From Atkinsonella hypoxylon (lineage: Eukaryota; Ascomycota; Sordariomycetes; Hypocreales; Clavicipitaceae), in NCBI GenBank assembly GCA_000729835.1, contig JFHB01000004.1:62001-126000 (forward strand): a stretch of 64,000 bases of DNA, written 5' to 3'. Shown piece by piece: positions 44,363 through 54,013 of this stretch (the stretch's first letter is position 1; each line of letters opens with the position of its first letter). Below the pieces are notes generated by a model. The model was given only the letters and a program-made list of their open reading frames with translations. It did no database searches and had not been told where the DNA came from. The translations under genes were made by a program, and so were the position numbers.

Positions 44363-44805
44363 ATGGCGCACCTCAGTACGCGTGCAATATTCTCCATTGA
44401 TCACAGGGCCATGCTAACACTTCCTTGATAGATGTCAAGCCTGACCCGGCATACCTTAAGCTACAGGGTGCGCAACAAGCCTCAAACCTTCTCCAAAGCG
44501 ACGAATTGCTTTTGCCTCCTTCCGCTTGAGTGACGAATTCTGACGGCCAGAACAGCTATGCAGAAGACTCGACACCACTTTTTCAGATGGACTCCTCGAA
44601 CTGCTAGGATCACCTTCATGTACGTGGTCGTTGTGCCGGCCATCTTTGGATACGTTGCATATAAGACAGATGTACGTTTGTGAAGAAGTGCTTTCCCGTA
44701 GACGATACGACGAGGCCAAGAACACTATGGCGTTAACTTTTGCAAACTTAGGGCCTATACAACTTCCGTGCGAAGCGAAGGGGTGACACTATTTACGAGC
44801 GATAA
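44363..44805 (+). CDS. Complex I accessory subunit, B15/NDUFB4-like
   Basis: A four-exon gene of 72 codons: 44363-44375, 44432-44467, 44556-44671, 44752-44805. Introns begin GTACGC, GTGCGC and GTACGT and end TAG, CAG and TAG; CTAAC and CTGAC branch-like sites are visible in the first two. The product reads MAHLNVKPDPAYLKLQAMQK, then HHFFRWTPRTARITFMYVVV, then PAIFGYVAYKTD and GLYNFRAKRRGDTIYER. The FRWTPRTAR motif before a single membrane helix, and the basic, aromatic tail, match the B15/NDUFB4 family of the mitochondrial NADH:ubiquinone oxidoreductase membrane arm. The second acceptor was placed at 44555, because the nearer AG (44550) breaks the frame. The first exon has only 13 coding bases, which is why no long open frame shows the gene. 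Function is inferred from motif recognition. Confidence 0.8.
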
Positions 44806-45039
44806 GTGGGATACCAAAGCGGGCGAGTCGATTAGCTCTGTACATAATGGGGTTTACTTTGTCTTTCGGAGACAGAATAGAAATGTCCTTTAGAAAAGAA
44901 ATCGTGGATGCCGTGCATGATGAATGGTGATGTTGGCCTGCTCAATTGATATCTATTGACATCTCCTGCCAGGGTATTTGTAATACAAAGCCATAATATT
45001 CGTCAGCTCAATGGTCAACACAGGTCGCAGTCCTTACTA

Positions 45040-45893
45040 TCACCATTTTCCACCTCCACTACCACCGGTACCTCGAGGTCTTGAGGGTGGCACGTAAGGT
45101 AGCTTCTCCCCTCTTCTCCAGTCTCCCACGGGCATGCTGGGGATAGACCCTCCGCCACCTCGTCGTCCAGAGCCTCGTGCCTCACGGCCGCCAGGTCGTC
45201 CCAGTCCATTTTCTCGACCATTGAATCCGCCGGAACCGCCTCTGGACCCTCTCATGTCCCTGTGTCCAGCATTACCGGTTTCGCGTCTCGCAGCCGATGC
45301 GGGCGCGATAGATCCATCAGCTAACGGAGGCAAGATTGCACAAGATATATAGTCCCCTACAACAAATCGTGCATCGCTAAGCGACTTCTTGTCCGAAAGC
45401 AGTGCATCGCGCGTCGTCCCTCCCACCTCGATGAATTGTGCTTCTCCTGCACTAGCGATGTTCTGACCTATGACAACGCTCCCGAGATCTTTGACAGCGT
45501 ACCGTGGCGGCGAATTGCTAATGGCGCTGACGCTTCTTAGATCCGGACATACTAACTGAAAAGCCAGCCGTGTACCTATGGATGGGTATGGAAGAACGGA
45601 TGGTTTGGCGCCTGCAAGCTCAAGAGCCAGCTCGTTGAGAGTGCAGCTTGGCCAAGTATACACTGGGATATGCGGCGGCAATGAGCGTGCTGCAAACTCA
45701 TCTGATCTGCAGCATTTCCAAAAAGCGTTAGGTACCTATGCGTTGACACAAATATCGCAAGCGGCTGGAAAATAAAAGAAGAATTGATTTTATCGTGAAC
45801 ATCTCACCTGTAGAACCCGCCTGTGCGATAAAAAAGCTGAACAAGGAAAGGTGCACGAGGGTCGCCATCCCCAGAACCGGACGGCGAAGACAT
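45040..45893 (-). CDS. SAP18: SAP18-family Sin3-associated/ASAP complex protein
   Basis: Reverse-strand exons are 45893-45808 and 45706-45040, coding for 250 residues. The intron (45807-45707) has GTGAGA..TGCAG ends. The spliced N-terminus reads MSSPSGSGDGDPRAPFLVQL, FYRTGGFYRSDEFAARSLPP, then HIPVYTWPSCTLNELALEL. This is the ubiquitin-like SAP18 domain, where LxLFYRTGxFH, YTWxxCTLxEL and the later RLAFQLVCPD strand are conserved. The C-terminal third is Gly/Arg-rich (RGSRGGSGGF, GRRGGGG), suggesting RNA binding. SAP18 proteins serve in the Sin3 histone deacetylase complex and in the splicing-linked ASAP complex. The start lies 415 bp from the divergent PRP18 start, so the two may share a promoter. 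Confidence 0.9.
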
Positions 45894-46308
45894 GACTTTC
45901 GATACAAATCACCCCATGAGAAGACAACACAGCTCCTAAAAGTGCCAAAACCCAAAGAAGGCCTTGAAGACGGCAAATTCGTTTTCTTCGGACAGAGGTG
46001 TTTACATTCTACGTTCGAGTTTGGCGCGTTAACGGTGCACAAGTGACAAGACCTGCCAAATTATCCGGCAAATACCCGCAATCGATATTGAACCTTCGCG
46101 CTCAAACATGTAACCATTGACAACTGGAAACCCTAACTCCACAACTTTGCATAGAAAAGGTAGGTCCTTCGGCTCACCATCTACTTTACAGCTACCCAGA
46201 ATACTCGACGTTGCCATATTCTGATTGACGTGACCAACAAGCAGTCTTCACAGACAAGAAAACCAGCAGAGCAGACACGCGACGTCCCGAGTCGCACCCC
46301 TTCCAACC
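45894..46308. promoter_or_regulatory. Shared divergent promoter region of SAP18 and PRP18
   Basis: The start codons of the two divergent genes are 415 bp apart and nothing else coding is visible between them. No specific element can be named. Confidence 0.5.
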
Positions 46309-47435
46309 ATGGACTTCGCAGCCCTCATGAACAAGGAGCTCTCGAAAGCCAAACCACCAAGTGACTCCGAAAAGAGGTACCTGAAGCGAGCCGAGCTCGA
46401 AGAAGAACGCAAAAAGGCCTACATCGCCGAGCAAAAAGCTCTCGAAGAAGAGCGCCAAGCCAAAGCCGCCGCGAAACGCAAGCGCGAAGCAGAAATCGCC
46501 TCAGAGAACGCAGCACGAGAAGAGAAGAGGCGCAGGCTCGCCGAGGAGTCGCGCAGATTAAGAGAGCAAAGAGAGGAGGAAGAGGAGCGAGCAAGGAGGA
46601 AACGCCTTGGTCTTCCGGAACTAGTCAAGAGCAAGGGCGACGAAGTGGAAGGGGAGAATGGAAAGGACGGGGACGATATTCCCGAGGAAGAGCTGCGAGA
46701 GAAGCTGCGCGCGATAGGACATCCGGTCATGATGTTTGGCGAGTCTCATGCGGCTAGGGTACGCCGCTACAAGAAGTTGACGATGGTGATGAGCAAGGGC
46801 CCTATACCAACCACGCTGGAGCTCGTGGAGGAGAAGGACATGAAGATGGACGGGGTGGTGCCTCAAGACAAGGAAGGGAGGAAGTGGCTGTTTAGGCAGC
46901 TTGCGAGCTATTTCACCATGGTGCTTACCGCGTATGAGAGGACGATGGAGGAAGAGAGAAATGACACGAGCGCAAGCAAAATGGCGTACAATGTCATGGT
47001 GCAGACAAGAGAGAACATGAAGCCGGTATGTCATGCGATTATTTCTCCCAACATGCTCACGGCGACATGAAGGGTTTCCAACGAATTGAACGCTCAACTA
47101 ACTCGTAAAAGCTGTTTCGGAAATTCGAAACTGGCGACTTCGACGATTCCCTTTTAGAACCAATCGTGCAGATTGTCAAAGCCCTGCAAGAGAGACGCTA
47201 CGTCGACGCCAACGACGACTATCTCCGCCTCAGCATCGGAAAAGCCGCCTGGCCTATTGGTGTAACCATGGTTGGTATCCACGAGAGAAGCGCCCGTGAG
47301 AAGCTCCATAATGGAGAGAAAGGTCACGTCATGGGTGACGAAGTTACGCGGAAGATCTTGCAGAGCATCAAGCGGTGTCTTACTTTTGCGCAAGTTCGGT
47401 GGCCCCCGACGGATCTGACGCAGTTGATGGGCTAG
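46309..47435 (+). CDS. PRP18: Pre-mRNA-splicing factor PRP18
   Basis: Exons 46309-47025 and 47112-47435 code for 346 residues; the intron (47026-47111) has GTATGT..AAAAG ends. The N-terminal half is a charged coiled coil (EEERKKAYIAEQKALEEERQ and following). Next is the short PRP4-like/SFM motif LREKLRAIGHPVMMFGESHA (about residues 130-155). The C-terminal five-helix PRP18 domain spans about residues 190-340 and includes KWLFRQLASYFTMVLTAYER, LFRKFETGDFDDSLLEPIVQ, then DANDDYLRLSIGKAAWPIGV and TMVGIHERSAREK. The last is the conserved loop needed for the second step of splicing. PRP18 works with SLU7 and contacts PRP8 in the spliceosome. Confidence 0.96.
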
Positions 47436-48063
47436 AACGAGAAGTATGGGCCAGTAACATGAGGAGGGGTGTGTGCTAACCTTGATGAACAACGTCTCAC
47501 GACTGCTCTGGAATGTTTTCTTGCTCCTTCATATAATGATAGCTATAGGTTCGAGTGACGCAGGTGTGGCATGATACCCCAGATAGAAGATTCGTTCTCT
47601 TACTGACTGCATTATCCATCTATTGACACGTGGTGAAATTCTATTCATCATCTGCACGTAAGTTATGTGATACTCCCGAATATCTTTGCTCTATGAAGAC
47701 AGTGGCATACTGCGGTATATAAGCATAAAAGGCTATGTCAAGCAAGGTATGAAATTCGTCAGATTTATAGACTGCCTCGTGTGTCTTATACTTAGCCCTT
47801 GTCTGTCATAGCCGTTTCCTTCTGAAGTGCTTGATCTTAAGCTTATGTATGTTGTAGACTGAGGCACGCACAAAAAAAAAAAAATGAAACAAAAGAATAC
47901 TACCGTATGCAATCTCCATGCCTACCAACTGGATCGCTGGCAGAAAAAATTGCAATTTGCTTGCCACTCGTGGAAAAGTCGCCGCCTCGGTGAGATTCAT
48001 TGAGCGACGGGCTGGACATTCGGCGAATACTCTGACACGTTTTGCTGGTTGATCCGATCCACG
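47436..48063. other. Intergenic between convergent PRP18 and CSN1
   Basis: An A run at 47870-47884 is the only feature; the stretch should contain both 3' UTRs. Confidence 0.55.
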
Positions 48064-49746
48064 TCAAGCCGTAGCTTCTCCTTCCTCCCGACAAGAAGTA
48101 TTTTTGTTTTCGTCATACCAGGCTTCGTCTAAGCCAGATCCAGAGGCACTGTCTGACATAATTTTCTTGTTACTGATGGAATCTAGTCCGGCAGCAGCGA
48201 GGCTGATGAGCCGTAATCGCTCTTTAGCTTCCTTCTCATAAAGGCGTGCTACATCGAGAGCACGGGTCTGCATCAGCTCCCGAGGATCGAGCTTTACCGC
48301 TACTAGTAGCTGCATGAAATTAGTCAGAATATTAAAGTCATGGGTTGTAGTCCACAATAGACATCTTCAAGTGCTGATTCGTACCTTGTTTTTTGCGTCA
48401 ATGCGTGCCTTAAAAGACCCCTCACGTATCATCTCAACCAACTCTGGGCCGATTGAGGTCCCGGGTCGAGCAAATGCGGTGTCTAAGCTCTGCAGAGTAA
48501 CGCAGGAGAAGGGAATGAAATACTGAACTATGCACTTGCTCCGTATTTTGGAATAGATGGTCGGAACGTGGTTTTGTAGATATATGTCCAAGAGGCAATC
48601 AGGACGTGATGCCTCCAGTATGGATAGACAGTTGGAGTATCGACCATTGACGAATAAGCTGATGGCTTTCCGAATATGAGGCTCGTGCTCCAAGAAAGCC
48701 CGGAACGACTGATTGTCCAACACGCAGCTTTGAAGTTCCTTACGATCCATAGTAGCCAGTGCCAGCAGGCCACCGTAAATGGCTATATCATTGGGACTGG
48801 CGATGTGATTATACTCGGTCGGCGGCATGTTGGAATCCGTCTTTAAAAAGGATTTGGCTGCGTCCTCGAAGCGCCCCAGGCCGAGAGAGGCAACTCCCCA
48901 AGCAACTCTTGTGTACGCTTGCAAGGTCTTGTCATCGTCTCCATTCTGAACAGAGGTGATTTTTCCAATATTATTCAAAACCATGGCGAAATCCTGACGG
49001 TGAAGAGACACGTTTGCGAGATGCATACCGCAATCGACTATATGCTTGGTCGTGCTGACATCTTGGCGCATCCGGGTGTATGCCTCGGCGGCTTCGTTAA
49101 GTTGTCCTATCTTCTCAAAGTGCTTCCCTAAGTCTTCATTGCCCATCTACAACGATAAACATGTTAGCCAATTCTGCAACGACGTTAAGCACAATCTGTG
49201 TTAGTGAAGCTTCATACTCTGATGCTTTCTTTAATGAGGTTGTTTTTGTATCCCTTTAATTCATTTTTAAGTCTGGTAGTTTCGGCCTTGTTCTCCGTCT
49301 CGGTCTTTTCTATCCAGGCCTCGTCCATTTGTGCTTCTGGTTCGTCTGGAGCCACCTGTCTCAGGCAATCCCATGCATCGCGATAGCTAGAGACATCGTT
49401 CCCCCCCTTGGCTTCAACTACGGCAGCTTTCAGCGCATCCACGCACAGCGGGACTGAAGACTTTCCGATTAGAAGCAGACGGTCAAACCGGGTGCGACCT
49501 GAGGTGTGAAGTCAGCGTTTGTCTATCATCGTGTGTTGGCTGTTTCGCGTAAGCCCTCGAGATCATCGTACCAGTATAATTCTGAATGTAAAGGTCAAGG
49601 TCGAGCTTCGGTTGATCTGGTAGTTAGAAGAATACCGTCAGCTATCGTGTGATATAGACTGAAAAGCGATGCCAACCTTGTACAACAACGCCGCCTAGAT
49701 TTGCCATCTTGGTCACGAAACCAAGGACCAACTCTGGAGCCGTCAT
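48064..49746 (-). CDS. CSN1: COP9 signalosome subunit 1 (RPN7/PCI protein)
   Basis: Five reverse-strand exons: 49746-49677, 49616-49572, 49498-49218, 49146-48385, 48309-48064, coding for 467 residues. All four introns have GT..AG ends and preserve frame, and several show CTAAC or CTGAC branch sites. The spliced N-terminus gives LDLDLYIQNYTGRTRFDRLL, then LIGKSSVPLCVDALKAAV. The RPN7 region has LKGYKNNLIKESIRMGNEDL, GKHFEKIGQLNEAAEAYTRM and HLANVSLHRQDFAMVLNNIG. The PCI region carries FLEHEPHIRKAISLFVNGRY and KARIDAKNKLLVAVKLDPRE. CSN1 is a scaffold of the COP9 signalosome, which removes NEDD8 from cullin-RING ubiquitin ligases and in fungi controls development and secondary metabolism. The ATG at 49746 is preceded by CACC and opens the first exon. 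Confidence 0.93.
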
Positions 49747-52138
49747 GGTGGGCTCCAGAGCTTGGCGTTAATACAGAACAATCCCTAATAGTACCTGGAT
49801 TTCACTCTGATTAATTTCAAAACGTAACAGTCCCGTAATAAGTACGCAACGGAACCATCTCCGACAATTGCTCGATGTTAGCTTGCAGCTTTTCTGATGG
49901 ATATGGTGGGGAGGAGTGCACGTAAGGCCCGGTGCCATCTGCAGCATCGCGCGTCGCGTCCGCGGGGAAGTGACCGATCAGCACCAGAGCTGGTCTGGTC
50001 ACTCACTGGTTGGTTTGATGGTGGGGTTAATAACGGGTTTCAATATTCATGTTCAATCTTTGCACCAAAGCAGATTCACCATGAAAAGACCATCAACATG
50101 TCGCGCAGGACGCTGCTACATCAGCATGAGCATCATCGGAAAGGTATAGCAAAGATGAGGAATTCTGATCAAGTCTTCGAGTTTCGGCCTTCTACGGGTA
50201 TACTTCGTTTACGCACACGTGCGGAAGTAACTAAGTCTTTTTATCGACTCGAGTTCATCGACGCATGAGATTCTCGGCCGACGTCCTCCAGCATCTATGT
50301 GAAAGAAAAATAAACAAGAATTTCTCATCGATTGGTCAAGTTCTGTCCATGCCATCAAACATAATCGCAACCGTATCGTAAATTTGGTTTAAGGATAATA
50401 CGCCGTTCTGGCCAGCTTAGCCAGCTTTGGGTACAGATGGCCATGCAAGCACAAAGACGACACAATTTTGTTTGACAATGGACACAACGCACTGGTCTGT
50501 TCGTGCCGTATGGTTTGCCTGGCCTAAATCACGGGAAAATTCATTATTTCTCCATGCCGAGCCCTATCGGGCTGGGCATCTTGGCCCTTGAGGCTGGATA
50601 TGACGCCGCAGTCTCTCTCGCCCTTCTTGGCCTACCGAGCGTCGTCTTGATCATTGGGCTTCCTCAACTGGCAAGCCCCTGTACGCAGTACGCAGAGTCT
50701 ACTCAGTGTTGCAGCAGCTGAAAGTCGCGCATCTGGGGCCAGACCAGTCCTCTCGGCTCATACGGCACCGTAGCTCGCTCACGGTGCGGGTAATGCAGCC
50801 CAGTGCTTATTAGTCGAAGCCGGGGCCATCGACTCGTCCGCTGCGGGACGACGGATGTCATTTTTTGTCTAAAAGCTTCAAATGTAAATGAATGGCTTGT
50901 CATGAGTGCATCACTCGTCACTCTGGAATCTTCAGCCATCCTCCGCCAGCTCAGCATTGCTTGAGTGGCAGGTTTCTGCTAAACTTCGATTCGTCAGGGA
51001 GGCAGGATTGCATGTACCCGCCTGCAAATAAGTAATGGTATCCGACAGCACGGAATACTCCGTACGAGCCTTGTGGTAATTAAGAAAAGAAGTCGGGCAG
51101 AAGAAAGCATTTACATATACGTCCGACGTCATATCACGTCTGACTCCCTGAGACGGTGAGGCGCTGAATTCTCTCTAGCCTCCCCGAATCAAACTGTCGA
51201 GAGCCCCCCGTTCAAAAATCAGGAAACTATCTACGGGTTGATTGTAATACGAGGTGCTCCGTGCTTGGTACATACTGTGTTTTCTAATCATGGCCAGATG
51301 GACAAGACACCGCATCCCTCATCCTCCCGGTACTTGATCGTCAAGTTTTCCTGGTGGTTATCTCTGGTATCGAGATCAAAACCGAGATAAACTGTCCCGT
51401 TCTTTTTTTTAATCCCTAGCTCAACTATATATGTTGCCCGCTGCCAATCGCGTAGACACGGAACCGTGAGGAAATACCAAAGTCACAAGCATGGCCTCTT
51501 TTGCGATGCTTATCAAGTTTGACCTAGGGTTACATCATTGGAGACACAAGAGCGTGTTCACCAAATGAGGCACACTATGAGAGCGGCTGGTAAATCTGTC
51601 TAGGTTTCGGAAAGTGAATGGCACGCCCGCACAAATTACTGTGCTGATCGTGTCACAAACTCCAGGGGATATTGCCCGATTTGCGTAGCCTCTGGGCGCC
51701 GGCGTCAAGCTGTCGAAGAAGCTTGACCTAAGGTTAAACAGCTTGAAACCTGATAGCGACCTGCATACCTTGTCGTCTCAACAGGTACATTTACTGTCTT
51801 GACAAAGGATGTCCAGAGCATCGTCTTGACATAGGCCCACTAGTCTGACAATCAACGACTTGATCTCGGAATCCTTTGTGGCTTCAATTTCGGCAATAAT
51901 TTATGCATATGCACTTGGGGCCGCCAAATTACCTTTGTTCTTTGCTGTAATTAATATCTTGCAGAAACTGCATTTTAAGATGTATGCGCCATGTCCACGT
52001 GGTAGGAAAAGACACAAGGCTGATGATGATGGCTGGCTACTTGACATTCAAGACTCCGTACGCAACATTGATGAATAGTTTTCCTTGTCGTCCGGTGAAA
52101 TTAATACCGGAACAAACCGCCAAGATTTCTATCTGTCT

Positions 52139-52200
52139 AGTGCCAGTGCCAGTGCCAGTGCTGGTGCTGGTGCTAATGCTGGTGCTAGTGCTAGTGCAGT
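52139..52200. repeat. Hexanucleotide microsatellite, AGTGCC/TGGTGC variants
   Basis: About ten degenerate hexamers in tandem. Confidence 0.85.
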
Positions 52201-53342
52201 GCTAAGGTGCTTAAGGTAGGATTTGTTTGATATTGCCAGGAGCCGTCCAATGGGCGCTGGCTTCGTCGCCATAACCACAAGTGCGGCTGCAGGATTGAAC
52301 ACTGAATAGGTTCAGAGGGTCGCACATGTTCCAACGTATCTAGGTAGGTAGTCGTTATAGTCGTTATCAGTAGTCCTGGTACCGTTCTCGACACGAACAT
52401 CTGTTAGTCCCGATGGAAGCGGCATGTTGGTGAGTCTCGGATCGCTCCGTGTGAAGCGCAGGTGGAGCTTTCGCATACCTCCAGCAGTGAAGGAAACGTG
52501 GAAATGATTCTTCGAGATACAGTCAAAATGATTTGTTCAAACCGAGACATGTCGATGATGTTCTCATGAATGACTGTTGACTGTTAGACTTGGATACGAT
52601 ATAGGGTCCGTTTTTCCCACCAACCATGGATGGCCTGGCCTGCAGTGCAATCGCCCAGCGTCCCTGAAATGTCGTGTTATTTCGTGGCCCTCCATTCCTT
52701 GCCACGGGATTGACGCTATTCCGAGAAAGGATCAGTTCCTTTAATTTCTGTGAGGCGGATTAATTCTGTGTCGTATCTCATCCTCATCCAACCTTTTGGC
52801 GAAAGTAGCCAGCCAGCCCTTGCGCGTCCCAGTTCGCTCACGCTTCTTGGCTTCCACGTACGAGAGCCCCGCTCAATCTCGACAACCTTTCCATAATGTC
52901 CGAGCAGTTCCACTCCGAGCAGTTGAGCGGGTATAGGTCCCGGACTGGCCGCTGGCCCACCGATTGCCTCTGGATTCAATTCAAACCGAGTGTTATTCCC
53001 TATTCCCGGCGCCTTCGTGTCGCACGGCCTTTTGTCGGCGTATGCTCAGATTGGAATGACCACTGTCGACATAAACACTGAAAAAAAGAGAGCATTACTA
53101 ATTCAAACCTGGATAGTATCAGTATATTTATGCTTAATATTAATAAAGGATTAAGTATTCTTTCTTTTTTTGAGGCAGGCGCCTGCGTCCCAGCCGTCCC
53201 GCGCAATGGCTACCAGATAGGCACCTTTAGGAGGTAGGTACCTGCCTGGGTACGGTATACCTACTGTACACTCACTGTGCACTTCCTGCATGTGCGAGCG
53301 CTCCACTGCTACTACGGAGTGCTCCCACTAACTAGTGATACT

Positions 53343-53360
53343 TACCTACCTAGGTAGGTA
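53343..53360. repeat. 18-bp perfect palindrome TACCTACCTAGGTAGGTA
   Basis: The sequence equals its own reverse complement. Related shorter palindromes occur at 2413-2426 and 30627-30640. Confidence 0.9.
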
Positions 53361-54013
53361 GGTACTGTAGCTGCAGTCTGGTGGCTCTGGAACCGCTGCA
53401 ATCAACTGCCACCGCCCGCTCACCGCACAGTGATGAGCTCCTCGCCTGGCGCCATCCACTGGCCCATCCACTCTCCAGTTTGCAGCACCCACCTGGAAAA
53501 CCCCCCCCTCCCCCCCCCCCATACGTTGGTGCTTCCAGCACTCCAAACTCTGCTTTCTCCCCTTTCGCCAAAACTATCTCGTCTCACCACTACTATTTTA
53601 CGACACGCTGCGCATCGACGCTGTCGAAAAGGAACACTTTGGTCCGTCCCGCTTGTCTGATGGCATAATTTTTCAGTTATTGTGGCAATTGGGATATGCG
53701 CTGCCTCTGGCTTCGCAACCCTAGATCTGCAGCTCGTCTCTTGCCCGCCCCTCGGTAGGGAGCCCCGTCTACTGCAAGGCATTTTGCTGCTGTCGCCTTG
53801 TTCGTCATTTTTCACATTGCCGATCGCTGCTCGCCTCGATCCTCGATTCTCGTCTGGGAAGCTTCTGTCGTTCTTGCTTGCCTCTGTTTACTAGCGCATG
53901 TTCTCGTAAACCGATCCCATCAACCCGCCCGAGGGCCGTCCGTTTTCTCTATCCTCGCCGACCCCCCCCCCAAATATCCGACGTCTGCTTCTTCGACTGG
54001 CTGAAAGCTCATC

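Larger units (their letters stand above)
49747..54013. other. 4.3 kb without a supportable gene
   Basis: It holds a (AGTGCC/GGTGCT)n simple repeat at 52139-52200, the motif CTAGGTAGGTA near 52340, GGTAGGTACC near 53234, and an 18-bp perfect palindrome (TACCTACCTAGGTAGGTA) at 53343-53360. CTCCGTA-type motifs occur near 51058, 51255 and 52055. The frame at 52716-52979 (-) has an even amino-acid mix but no family I recognise. The last 700 bp is C/T-rich and is likely the promoter and leader of the Zn2Cys6 gene. Confidence 0.55.

Noticed and set aside
45728..46042. 104-codon reverse frame overlapping the SAP18 first exon
   Set aside because: It is a shadow in another frame; the SAP18 exon and splice sites explain the sequence.
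52716..52979. 87-codon reverse frame (NPEAIGGPAASPGPIPAQLLG)
   Set aside because: Composition is plausible but I recognise no family, see no convincing exon partners, and the frame is short; not enough to call a gene.
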